DNA from: Burkholderia sp. MS389
GTDB taxonomy: Bacteria > Pseudomonadota > Gammaproteobacteria > Burkholderiales > Burkholderiaceae
Assembly: GCF_016899425.1 (NCBI RefSeq)
Contig: NZ_CP045996.1
Span: 434,001 to 498,000, forward strand
Reading direction: 5' to 3'
DNA: 64,000 bases
Shown: positions 9,156 through 17,528 of the stretch, piece after piece
How the letters are laid out: each line of letters begins with the position of its first letter
How positions within the stretch are numbered: the stretch's first letter is position 1
Position numbers and translations under genes: made by a program
The notes under the pieces: generated by a model
Told to the model about the DNA's origin: nothing
Database searches by the model: none
The model's input: only the letters and a program-made list of their open reading frames with translations

Positions 9156-9626
9156 TCAAACCGCCTGATCCTGCACGCTCGCCGCGTCCTTCCTGCGCGC
9201 CGCCGCATTCGTGGGCATTACCACCGCCGTGCCTTCCACGACGACGAGGCCGTCGACTTCGCAACGGGTTTCCAGCACGACCCGACGCCGGCTCGCGAGA
9301 ATCTCCTTGACCGTCACCGTCGCGAGAACCGTTTCGCCCAGCTTGACCGGGCGGCGGAATTGCAGATCCTGCGACAGGTAGATCGAGCCGGGCCCCGGCA
9401 GATGCGTCGCGATCGCCGCCGATATCACGGAGGCGGACAACATGCCGTGCGCGATGCGGCCGCCGAAAAACGTTCGCTGCGCATAGGCCTCGTCGAGATG
9501 CACGGGGTTCCGGTCGCCGGTCGCGTTCGCGAACAGCTGCACGTCATGCTCGGAAAGGGTCTTCGAAAAGCACGCGTTCATGCCGGGCATGAGATCCTCG
9601 AGATCGTATCCGCCTTCATCGTTCAT
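9156..9626 (-). CDS. MaoC-type (R)-specific enoyl thioester hydratase/dehydratase
   Basis: 156 aa hot-dog-fold protein. The start MNDEGG has an AGGAAA ribosome binding site; longer frames were rejected. The hydratase-2 catalytic motif is visible: ATGDRNPVHLDEAYA (Asp...His) followed by GGRIAHGMLSASVIS. It would interconvert beta-hydroxyacyl and trans-2-enoyl thioesters. It lies 58 bases downstream of the CMD gene on the same strand. Next to a ketoreductase-like SDR and a CCR, it probably supplies the dehydration step that makes the enoyl thioester for reductive carboxylation; that link is inference. Confidence 0.88.
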   Translation of the reverse strand: MNDEGGYDLEDLMPGMNACFSKTLSEHDVQLFANATGDRNPVHLDEAYAQRTFFGGRIAHGMLSASVISAAIATHLPGPGSIYLSQDLQFRRPVKLGETVLATVTVKEILASRRRVVLETRCEVDGLVVVEGTAVVMPTNAAARRKDAASVQDQAV

Positions 9627-9684
9627 CGTCGTTTCCTGTGTCGTTCGTGCCGAATGGTATGGGGGAGGCGGAGCGCCTTCGTCT

Positions 9685-10812
9685 TCAGGCCAGCACGTTG
9701 CCGTGCTCGCGCGCCGCGTGCCGATCCGCCGAGGCGAACGACTGGTGCGCCACGGCGAGCGCCCATTGCACGGCCAGCACGCCGGCATGCGGCAGTGCGC
9801 CGACGATGGTCTCGACGATCTCGTGCCGCGATGCGCCCGACCGGCGTGCGTCGCCGATGTGCGTGGTAAGCGAGTGGGCATCGGCATTGCGCGCGAGGCA
9901 GGTCAGGCACGCGATTGACGTGAGGTGGCGCGCTTTCGCATGCTCGACCGGCTCGTCGCCCGATGCCGCACTGGCCAGCCGGTCGACGCCACGCGCGATG
10001 GCGGACGACATGTCCGCGAAGCCGCCTACCGCTGGCGGCGGACACAGGTCGCGTTGCAGCGCATGCTGCTCGGTCGGCGCGTTCGCCTGGATCTCCGCCG
10101 AGCCGTCCTGCGCGCCGTTGAGCGCACCGAACGCATCGAACACGTCGAGCACGATGCGGGACACGGGCAGGATGAGCGGCCAGCCGATATAGCCGGTCAG
10201 TTGAATCAATACCTCCGTCAGCTCGCTGCGCGTCCAGCCAGCGTGCAAACAGGCGTTCACATGTGCACGAACCGCGTCGTGCCGGTTTTCGCACGCGATG
10301 ACGATCGCGAGCGCGGTGAGGCGGCGCTCCTTCGGCGTCAGCGCATTGAATGGCCGTGGCCGGCGTTGCAACAGCGTGGCGATCGCCGCTTCGGAATCCT
10401 TGAAAAGATCGACATCGAGGCCGATATCGATGTCACGCTCGCGCAACAACGCTACGATGTGGCGCATCGCGGCCATGGCCACCGGCACGCCTGCGTAATG
10501 GAGCGTCTCGAACGCCGCGTCGAGCACCGCATGCGGCGCCCAGCCGGTATTCAGCATGCCGCCCGCGTGGTATTTCAGAGCACCATCCGTATTGCCCATC
10601 GTCGCGAGCACCGCGACCGTGACGAGTTCCCGGTGCTTCAGCGAGAGGTTGGGGCGCGCGATGATGTCGGCATAAGCGCCCTCGATGAGCAATCGCTTGA
10701 AATCGGGGTCGAGACGCTCGAGCGCCGCGCTCAGGTCGACGAAGCCTTCGTCGCCGATCGCGTGAATGACGGACATGCCGAGTTCATGCCGGGTGATCGT
10801 ATTCGCGCGCAT
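9685..10812 (-). CDS. Triple carboxymuconolactone decarboxylase / AhpD-like fusion
   Basis: 375 aa, built from three CMD-type helical domains at about residues 20-120, 140-235 and 290-365. Each ends in the typical NTGWAPHAVLDAAFET-, HAGWTRSELTEVLIQ- or SGASRHEIVETIVG-like segment. Only the third carries the AhpD-type CxxC plus histidine (CLTCLARNADAH); the first two have lost it. Members act either as decarboxylases/lactonases or as thiol peroxidase-like reductases, so the reaction cannot be deduced. The start lacks a good Shine-Dalgarno, and a start 12 codons downstream is possible. It leads the leftward operon from the shared divergent promoter. Confidence 0.8.
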   Translation of the reverse strand: MRANTITRHELGMSVIHAIGDEGFVDLSAALERLDPDFKRLLIEGAYADIIARPNLSLKHRELVTVAVLATMGNTDGALKYHAGGMLNTGWAPHAVLDAAFETLHYAGVPVAMAAMRHIVALLRERDIDIGLDVDLFKDSEAAIATLLQRRPRPFNALTPKERRLTALAIVIACENRHDAVRAHVNACLHAGWTRSELTEVLIQLTGYIGWPLILPVSRIVLDVFDAFGALNGAQDGSAEIQANAPTEQHALQRDLCPPPAVGGFADMSSAIARGVDRLASAASGDEPVEHAKARHLTSIACLTCLARNADAHSLTTHIGDARRSGASRHEIVETIVGALPHAGVLAVQWALAVAHQSFASADRHAAREHGNVLA

Positions 10813-10854
10813 AGGAGGCCGATGAGTTGAACGTGAAGTGTCGTGACGTCAGCG

Positions 10855-10902
10855 ATGATATTCGTCCGTCCGACAATCAAATTTGAACTTTTTTCACTTT
10901 TC
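10855..10902 (-). promoter_or_regulatory. Operator-like box and promoter of the CMD-maoC operon
   Basis: Read on the minus strand, the 17-base box AAAGTGAAAAAAGTTCA (10900-10884) is followed 27 bases from its TTCA by a -10-like TATCAT (10860-10855), giving a leader of about 36 bases before the CMD start. The same box, 16 of 17 identical, recurs at 18607-18623 with the same geometry. The position between divergent operons would let one regulator control both. Function is inferred from sequence only. Confidence 0.5.
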
Positions 10903-11029
10903 ATCGGCGCAGGGTTTTCGCCGTCTAGAATCCATCCCGTCAAGAACCGACGATTCATTTGCGATTCGATCTGAAAAAGATTGGGGTGGTGATGACGGGG
11001 CCTGCATATCAACGCGACTGGAGAATACG

Positions 11030-11788
11030 ATGCTGAAGCTTCATCAAAAGGTTGCCCTCGTGACCGGGGGAAGTTCGGGTATCGGCCGGACCACGGCATT
11101 GCTGTTCGCCGGCGAAGGCGCGCGGGTCGCGATCGCGTCGCGCCGCATCGACGAAGGTCTGGCCGTTGTCGAAGAGATCCGCCGCGCGGGCGGCGAGGCG
11201 CTGTTCGTGAAGACCGACGTGTCCAGCGCGGAGGATTGCGCGCACATGGTCGCGCAGACCGTACGTGAATTCGGCCGGCTCGATATCGCGTTCAATAGCG
11301 CTGGCGTGGAGGCATTCGGCAAAGCCGTGGCCGATACCGACGAGGCGAGCTGGGATTACGTGATGGATATCAATCTGAAAGGGATGTTCCTTTCGATGAA
11401 ATACGAAATTCCGGAAATGCTGAAAGCGGGCGGCGGCGCGATCGTCAATATGTCGTCCACGTATGGCCTCGTGGCATCGGCATTCGGTGGTTGCAGTTAT
11501 CACGCGTCGAAGGCCGGCATCCTCGGGCTGACGAAAGCGGCCGCGCTCGAATATGCGAAGCAGAATATCCGTGTCAACGCGATCTGCCCGGCGTTCGTGG
11601 CGACGGCGATGGTGGAGAAGTTTCTCGATGAAACCGGCATGACCGACCAGATCAAGGCGTTTCATCCGGTCGGCCGGCTGGGGACCGAGCAGGAAATCGC
11701 GGAGGCGGTCGCGTTCCTCGCGAGCGACGCGTCCTCGTTCATGACCGGCACCGCGCTGTCGGTGGACGGCGGGATGGCCGCGACGTGA
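11030..11788 (+). CDS. Short-chain dehydrogenase/reductase (FabG-like)
   Basis: 252 aa classical SDR. The NAD(P)-binding motif TGGSSGIG lies at about 12-19. The NNAG-equivalent reads NSAGV, the catalytic Ser is in NMSST, and the YHASK motif gives Tyr and Lys. The C-terminal GTALSVDGG segment is typical. It probably reduces a beta-ketoacyl thioester. The ATG follows a GGAG element. It starts the rightward biosynthetic operon and is 62 bases from the CCR gene, suggesting it forms a beta-hydroxyacyl intermediate in extender-unit synthesis (inference). Confidence 0.87.
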   Translation: MLKLHQKVALVTGGSSGIGRTTALLFAGEGARVAIASRRIDEGLAVVEEIRRAGGEALFVKTDVSSAEDCAHMVAQTVREFGRLDIAFNSAGVEAFGKAVADTDEASWDYVMDINLKGMFLSMKYEIPEMLKAGGGAIVNMSSTYGLVASAFGGCSYHASKAGILGLTKAAALEYAKQNIRVNAICPAFVATAMVEKFLDETGMTDQIKAFHPVGRLGTEQEIAEAVAFLASDASSFMTGTALSVDGGMAAT

Positions 11789-11850
11789 TGCGCACGACCG
11801 CGTCACGGGCGGCCTAGCGCGAGTACAACGCTTATCGGATCAACTCTTTC

Positions 11851-13140
11851 ATGAATATTGTCATGGATACCAAAACGATAGATCTGGTTGTCGAAACGAG
11901 AAGGAACGCACCGGAACTGTTCGACATCGGCAGCGCGATTCCGCTGGGCGTCGTGCCGAAGAAAATGCACGCGTGGACGATTCGCCGTGAGAACCACGGG
12001 GAGCCGCAGCACGCATTCACGAACGAAATCGTCGACGTGCCGTCGCTCGGCCCGAACGACGTGCTGGTGCTCGTGATGGCGGCCGGCGTCAACTACAACG
12101 GCGTGTGGGCGGCGCTCGGCCAGCCGTTCTCGGTGCTGGACCTGCATGACGATCCGTATCACATCACGGGCTCGGATGCGGCGGGCATCGTATGGGCCGT
12201 CGGGTCGAACGTGAAGAAGTGGAAGGTGGGCGACGAGGTGGTCGCGCACTGCTCCCAGGTCGATGGCGACGACGAGGAATGCAACGGCGGCGATCCGATG
12301 CTGTCCCCGTCGCAACGCATCTGGGGTTACGAAACCTCGCATGGCTCGTTCGCGCAGTTCGCGCGCGTGCAGTCGACGCAGCTGATGCCGCGCCCGAAAC
12401 ACCTCACGTGGGCCGCCAGCGCCTGCTATACGCTCACGCTCGCGACTGCATACCGGATGCTGTTCGGTCACAAGCCGCACGTGCTTTCCGCGGGGCAATC
12501 GGTGCTCGTGTGGGGCGCGGCGGGCGGGCTCGGAACGATGGCGATCCAGCTCGCGGCGCTGGCAGGCGCACGCCCCGTCGCCGTGGTCTCCGATGCGTCG
12601 AAGGCCGAGTTCGTCAAGCGGCTCGGCGCGGTGGGCGTGATCAACCGTTCGGATTTTTCGTGCTGGGGCGCGCCGCCGCCCGTCGATGCGAAGGCCGAGT
12701 ACGCGGCCTATGTCGATGAAGTCAAGAAGTTCGGAAAGGCGATCTGGGTTGCACTCGGCGAAAAGCGCGACGTCGACATGGTGTTCGAGCACCCGGGCCG
12801 CAATACGTTCGCCCCGTCCTGCTACGTCGTGAAACGTGGCGGCATGGTCGTGTTCTGCGCGGCGACGAGCGGCTACGACCTGACCTGCGATGCGCGCTAC
12901 GTGTGGATGCGCCAGAAACGCATTCAGGGCAGCCACTTCGCGAACCTCAAGGAAGCGTCGCAGGCCAACCGGCTCGTGATGAGCGGCAAGATCGACCCGT
13001 GCCTGTCGGAAGTGTTTCCGTGGAGCCGCCTGCCGGACGCGCACGCGAAGATCCGCGAGAACCGGCACCTGCCCGGCAACATGGCCGTGCTCGTCCAGGC
13101 GAGCAGCAGCGACGATCTCGCCGCGGCGAGCGGCCACTAG
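11851..13140 (+). CDS. ccr: Crotonyl-CoA carboxylase/reductase (CCR)
   Basis: 429 aa medium-chain dehydrogenase that adds CO2 to a 2-enoyl-CoA while reducing it with NADPH. Sequence along the whole length matches CCRs, including the long insertion after the first lobe (DPMLSPSQRIWGYETSHGS), the nucleotide site WGAAGGLGTMAIQ and the C-terminal WMRQKRIQGSHFANL. Counterparts of the CO2-pocket residues described for CCRs are visible at Asn81, Glu161 and His362. Substrates may be crotonyl-CoA (giving ethylmalonyl-CoA) or longer enoyl-CoAs. Adjacent to a PKS and a KAS III rather than ethylmalonyl-CoA-pathway mutases, it most likely makes a polyketide extender unit. Confidence 0.92.
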   Translation: MNIVMDTKTIDLVVETRRNAPELFDIGSAIPLGVVPKKMHAWTIRRENHGEPQHAFTNEIVDVPSLGPNDVLVLVMAAGVNYNGVWAALGQPFSVLDLHDDPYHITGSDAAGIVWAVGSNVKKWKVGDEVVAHCSQVDGDDEECNGGDPMLSPSQRIWGYETSHGSFAQFARVQSTQLMPRPKHLTWAASACYTLTLATAYRMLFGHKPHVLSAGQSVLVWGAAGGLGTMAIQLAALAGARPVAVVSDASKAEFVKRLGAVGVINRSDFSCWGAPPPVDAKAEYAAYVDEVKKFGKAIWVALGEKRDVDMVFEHPGRNTFAPSCYVVKRGGMVVFCAATSGYDLTCDARYVWMRQKRIQGSHFANLKEASQANRLVMSGKIDPCLSEVFPWSRLPDAHAKIRENRHLPGNMAVLVQASSSDDLAAASGH

Positions 13141-13172
13141 GCCGGATGAACCCTTCCCGCCGAGAGGACGGT

Positions 13173-16100
13173 ATGAACCAGTCAAACACGCAAGCGCAAC
13201 GGGTCGCCATCATCGGCATGTCGTGCCGCTTTCCGGGCGGCGCGTCCTGTGCGTCGAGCTATTGGACGCTGCTGAATTCCGGGCGCACGGCGATCCGCGA
13301 AACGCCGCGCGAACGCTTCGATGTCGATGCGTTCTATTCGCCGGATACGGACGAGCCCGGTACCACGTATTCGCGCGTGGCCGGCTATGTCGACGATCCG
13401 TTCCGCTTCGACCGTAAGTTGTTCCGCACCTCGGCGGCCGAGGCGATGGAGATGGATCCGCAGCAGCGCTGGATGCTCGAACTCGCATGGGCGGCGCTCG
13501 AGAACGCGGGCATCGCGCCGGGCCGGCTGCGCGGCAGGAACGTCGGGGTCTTCATGACGATCGGCGAGGCCGACTATGGCCGGCGCACCGTCTGGTCCGG
13601 CGATCCATCGCGCATCACCACCTATTCGAAGCTCGGCAACCTGCGCGCGATGGCCCCCGGGCGCGTCGCGCACATACTGGGCTTGAGCGGGCCCGCGATC
13701 TTCGTCGATACGACCTGTTCGTCGTCGCTGGTCGCGATCCATCTCGCCGCGCAGAGCCTGCAGGGCGGCGAATGCGACGTCGCGATCGCCGGCGGCGTGA
13801 ACCTGATCCTCGGGCCGGAGGAAACGATCGGCATCGCGCGGCTCCAGGCGATGTCCATCTCCGGGCAATGTCGTCCGTTCGACGCGAGCGCCGACGGTTA
13901 TATTCGCGGCGAAGGCGGCGGCGTGATCGTGATGAAGCGGCATGACGACGCGCTCGCGCATGGCGACCGCATCGATGCGGTGCTGATCGGGTCGGCCGTC
14001 AACAGCGACGGAGCGAGCAACGGTCTCACCGCGCCGAACGGCGCGGCCCAGGAAGCCGTCATTCGCCGGGCGATGATGCGGGCGGGCGTTCGGCCGGAAG
14101 CGGTTGCGTACGTGGAAGCGCATGGTACGGGCACGGCGCTTGGCGATCCGATCGAGCTTTCCGCGCTGCGTAACGTCTATGCGCGTGCCGTCGCACGCGA
14201 CAAGCCGATCCTCGTCGGCTCCGTGAAGTCGCAGCTCGGGCATCTGGAGGGCGCCGCGGGCATGGCCGGCTTCATCAAGGCGATGCTGATCCTGCGGCAC
14301 CGGCACGTGCCCGCGCAGGTGAACTTCGAGACGCCGAACCCGCGGTTTCACTGGGAAGGCGCGCAGCTCGCCATTCCGCGCGAAGGCACGCCGCTCGGCG
14401 AAGGCGAGACGCTGGTCGGCGTGAGCGGTTTCGGCATCACCGGGACCAACGTCCACCTGATTCTGTCCGCGCCGGCGCTCGTATCGGACGCCGGTTCGCC
14501 GATCGAGCGCGAACGCGTATTGACGCTTTCCGGGCGCTCGCCGGACGCGCGGCGGCGTGTCGCGGCGGCATGGCGGGCGTGGCTTGCGGGCACGTCCGTC
14601 CCGCTGCGCGATGCGTGTCACACGTCGAACGTCCGGCGCGATCATTTCGATCATCGCGTCGCGCTGGTCGGCACGACGAAAGCGGATTTCATCGACGCGC
14701 TCGACGCCTTCCTCGCGGACGATCCGTCCGGGAACTGGCATGCGGGCGAACCGCCGCGCAAGCCCCGCGTCGCGTTTCTCGTGCCCGGTCAGGGCGCATG
14801 GCAGCCGGGCGTCGGCGGGAATCTCTACCACGGCAACGGCCTGTTCCGCAAACACGCGGACGCGTGCCTGCGCCTGCTGGGCGGCGAGACGGCGCGCGAC
14901 GTGCTCGATGCGATCGTCGGCCGCAGCGCGCAAGCGGTGCGTCATCATCCGGGGCAATTGGCCCACTTCGTCGCGTGCTATGCGCTCGCGCGTACCTGGA
15001 TGGAACTCGGCGTACAGCCCGACCTGCTGATCGGGCATTCGCTCGGCGAGCACGTGGCCGCCGTGATCGGCGGCGTGATGTCGCTCGCCGACGGCCTCGC
15101 CGCCGTGGAGGCACGTGGCCGACTGTTCGACACCGCGACGCCGGCCGGCGCGATGCTCGCGGTGGCTGCCGCGGCCGACGAACTCTCCACGCGCTTCGCG
15201 TTCGGGACGGATCTGTTCATTGCCGGCATCAACGGGCCGGGGCAGACCGTCGTGAGCGGTACGCAGGAAGCGGTGGCGCGCGTGCACGACGCGATGGTCG
15301 CGGCGGGCAAACGCGTGTCGCTGCTGAAGACCTACGACACGCCGGGCCATTCGCCGATGCTGCGTTCGATGCGCGAAGCGTTCCGGCGTGCGCTCGAACC
15401 GCTGACGTTCGCGCCGCCGTCGATTCCGCTCGTCTCCACCCTCACGGGCGCCGTCGCGACCGATGCGATCGCCGGCGTCGAGCACTGGCTCGATCTCGTC
15501 GAACAGCCGGTGCGTTTTCATGACGCGTTGCTCGCGGCCTCGGACGGCAAGACGCTCTTCGTCGAAGTGGGACCCGGCGCGGCGCTGTCGAAGCTCGCGC
15601 GCGCCGCCGCGGGCGGCGAATGGCAATGCGCGATCGCGTCGCTCGCGGACGGCCCGGAAGGCGATGAGGAAACCGAAGCGACCGGCTTTGCCCATGGCTG
15701 CGCACGTCTTTACGGCGAAGGGCAGAAGATCGCATGGCACAAGCTGTACGGCAATGCGCCGCAGCCGGCCGAAGCGCCGGGTTACGCGTTCGACACCGAG
15801 CGTTTCGAGCTGCCGTTCCCCGATCTCGCCGAAGCGGGGCGCGGCCCGGTGCGCCAACGAAGCGGCGTCGCATCGAGCGAGGCGGCCCGGCCGCCGCATT
15901 CGAGTGCGGCCAATCGCGCCGACGCGGCACCGGCGGGCGCGGCGCAGATGGTCGCGACGCTGCGCACGATCGCGGCAGCGGTCGCCCCGGATACCGTCGT
16001 GCTCGACGACGGGCTTTCGCTCGTCGGCCAGGGGCTCGACTCGCTGGCGCTGACGGAGCTGCGGGTCCGCCTGCATCAACGGCTCGGCAAGATGCCGCCG

Positions 16101-17051
16101 ATCGCCATGCTGGCGCGCGGCGCATCGCTCCAGACGCTGGCGGCGTGGTTCGCCGCGACGGACGGTGACGCGCCTGCTCGCGAAGTCCTCGCGCCCGATC
16201 CGCGACGACCGGCCGGAGCGGGCGGTGACGCCGGCCTCGTCGTGACGCTGCGCGAGGGGGGCGGGCCGCTCGTGGCGCTCGTGCATCCGGTCGGTGGAAA
16301 CGTGCTGTGTTATCAGGAACTGGCCGCCTCATGGCCGGGGGATCCGACGGTCGTCGCGATCCGTCATCCGTACGCGGACCAGGGCCATGCGCCAGCGTAT
16401 CTTTCGATCGCGCAACTGGCGTCGCGCTATCGCGCGGCGCTGCTCGCGACGCACGGCAGGCAGCCCGATCTGCTCGGCGGCTGGTCGTTCGGCGGGATCG
16501 TCGCGCACGAAATGGCCGCGCAGTGGGAGTCGGAGGGCGAGAGCGCCCCGCCGTTGATGATCGTCGACAGCCCGCTCCACGACGGCGAATTCGCCACGCG
16601 GTTGCGCGCACTGGCCGCTGATCTTGCGCCGGACGACGGCGCGCAGGCAGTCGAGCGATGGCTGGCCGACCCGCGTTTCGATGCAATGCTCGACCAGGAC
16701 TTCTATCTCGCCGACGTGCGCCGCCGGGCCCAGCCCGCGATGTTCGACCACATCGCGCGGCTGCATGCCGTGAGCGCGGTGGCGCTCGCACGCCATTACC
16801 CGCAACAGGTGCAAACGCGCATCGGATACGCGCTCGCTGCACGCGACAAGCGCGGGATGTCGAGCACGCTGGCAGAGCAGCAACTGGGCCGTCTCGGGCA
16901 CGGCGGCGTCACGGTCAGCGTGTTCGATGACGACCACAACTCCATCGTGCGTGAACCTTCGGCGCGGCGCCTGGCGCACCTTTTCGGTGGACGCGATACC
17001 GATGAGCCGCATGCCGAGCCAGAACCGCTGATGCGCGCGACGCCCGCATAG
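13173..17051 (+). CDS. Single-module type I polyketide synthase (KS-AT-ACP-TE)
   Basis: 1292 aa. KS at about 8-430, with Cys182 in DTTCSSS, His317 in HGTGTALGD and His357 in GHLEGAAG. AT at about 535-830, with GQGAW, Ser623 in GHSLGEH and the selectivity-region motif YDTPGH at 721-726, unlike the malonyl (HAFH) and methylmalonyl (YASH) types. ACP carries Ser957 in GLDSLALTEL. The C-terminal thioesterase has Ser1105 in GGWSFGG and a likely His1255. There is no KR, DH or ER, so one extension should give a beta-keto product released by hydrolysis or cyclisation. The ATG has a GAGAGGAC ribosome binding site; the gene lies 32 bases after ccr. Confidence 0.93.
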   Translation: MNQSNTQAQRVAIIGMSCRFPGGASCASSYWTLLNSGRTAIRETPRERFDVDAFYSPDTDEPGTTYSRVAGYVDDPFRFDRKLFRTSAAEAMEMDPQQRWMLELAWAALENAGIAPGRLRGRNVGVFMTIGEADYGRRTVWSGDPSRITTYSKLGNLRAMAPGRVAHILGLSGPAIFVDTTCSSSLVAIHLAAQSLQGGECDVAIAGGVNLILGPEETIGIARLQAMSISGQCRPFDASADGYIRGEGGGVIVMKRHDDALAHGDRIDAVLIGSAVNSDGASNGLTAPNGAAQEAVIRRAMMRAGVRPEAVAYVEAHGTGTALGDPIELSALRNVYARAVARDKPILVGSVKSQLGHLEGAAGMAGFIKAMLILRHRHVPAQVNFETPNPRFHWEGAQLAIPREGTPLGEGETLVGVSGFGITGTNVHLILSAPALVSDAGSPIERERVLTLSGRSPDARRRVAAAWRAWLAGTSVPLRDACHTSNVRRDHFDHRVALVGTTKADFIDALDAFLADDPSGNWHAGEPPRKPRVAFLVPGQGAWQPGVGGNLYHGNGLFRKHADACLRLLGGETARDVLDAIVGRSAQAVRHHPGQLAHFVACYALARTWMELGVQPDLLIGHSLGEHVAAVIGGVMSLADGLAAVEARGRLFDTATPAGAMLAVAAAADELSTRFAFGTDLFIAGINGPGQTVVSGTQEAVARVHDAMVAAGKRVSLLKTYDTPGHSPMLRSMREAFRRALEPLTFAPPSIPLVSTLTGAVATDAIAGVEHWLDLVEQPVRFHDALLAASDGKTLFVEVGPGAALSKLARAAAGGEWQCAIASLADGPEGDEETEATGFAHGCARLYGEGQKIAWHKLYGNAPQPAEAPGYAFDTERFELPFPDLAEAGRGPVRQRSGVASSEAARPPHSSAANRADAAPAGAAQMVATLRTIAAAVAPDTVVLDDGLSLVGQGLDSLALTELRVRLHQRLGKMPPIAMLARGASLQTLAAWFAATDGDAPAREVLAPDPRRPAGAGGDAGLVVTLREGGGPLVALVHPVGGNVLCYQELAASWPGDPTVVAIRHPYADQGHAPAYLSIAQLASRYRAALLATHGRQPDLLGGWSFGGIVAHEMAAQWESEGESAPPLMIVDSPLHDGEFATRLRALAADLAPDDGAQAVERWLADPRFDAMLDQDFYLADVRRRAQPAMFDHIARLHAVSAVALARHYPQQVQTRIGYALAARDKRGMSSTLAEQQLGRLGHGGVTVSVFDDDHNSIVREPSARRLAHLFGGRDTDEPHAEPEPLMRATPA

Positions 17052-17132
17052 ACGCTCCCTTGCCGTTTTCCCCGGTGCGGCGTCGCCGCCGCGCCTTCAT
17101 CGTTCTCAACCCGACTTCAAGGAATCGATGCC

Positions 17133-17462
17133 ATGAGCGATCACATTCAAGCCGCCACCGTCAACGCGCCGACGGTCACCGCCGCAACCATTCTCGCGTG
17201 GATCCAGGAGTGGACCGAAGCGAACAATCTGCAGGTGCCGACCGATCTCGAACAGACCTTCGCCGACGCCGGTTTCGATTCGATGCATTCCGTCGAACTC
17301 GCGTTCTTCCTCGAAGAGCGGCTCAACATCAAGATCGACGATACCGTCCTTTACGACTATCCGACCTTCAATGCGCTGGCCGAGCATCTCGTCTCGCTGC
17401 AACGGCAGGACACGAGCGCTGCCGCCAGGCCGGGCGAAGACGCGAGCGTCGGAAGCTGGTAA
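17133..17462 (+). CDS. Stand-alone acyl carrier protein
   Basis: 109 aa. A four-helix ACP domain spans about residues 15-95. The phosphopantetheine site is Ser50 in AGFDSMHSVEL, with the expected following helix LAFFLEERLNIKI. It has an extra 15-residue tail after the ACP fold. It sits between the PKS and the KAS III gene on the same strand and is a natural malonyl-ACP partner for the KAS III enzyme, or a carrier for the CCR-derived unit. A phosphopantetheinyl transferase would have to come from elsewhere. Confidence 0.9.
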   Translation: MSDHIQAATVNAPTVTAATILAWIQEWTEANNLQVPTDLEQTFADAGFDSMHSVELAFFLEERLNIKIDDTVLYDYPTFNALAEHLVSLQRQDTSAAARPGEDASVGSW

Positions 17463-17528
17463 CGCCACGGCGCCGGTTCGAGAGATCGGGCGGCCGGCGC
17501 GTCATCGACTTTGATCGGAGTACCGAAG

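Noticed and set aside
10813..11029. A lux-box (quorum-sensing) site in the PKS divergent promoter
   Set aside because: I looked for the CTGT-type dyad of Burkholderia LuxR-family boxes and did not see one; the palindromic box there has a different consensus.
13182..16286. A 1034-codon antisense frame over the PKS gene
   Set aside because: It mirrors codon bias of the PKS on the other strand, contains no recognisable domain and has no promoter or ribosome binding site.
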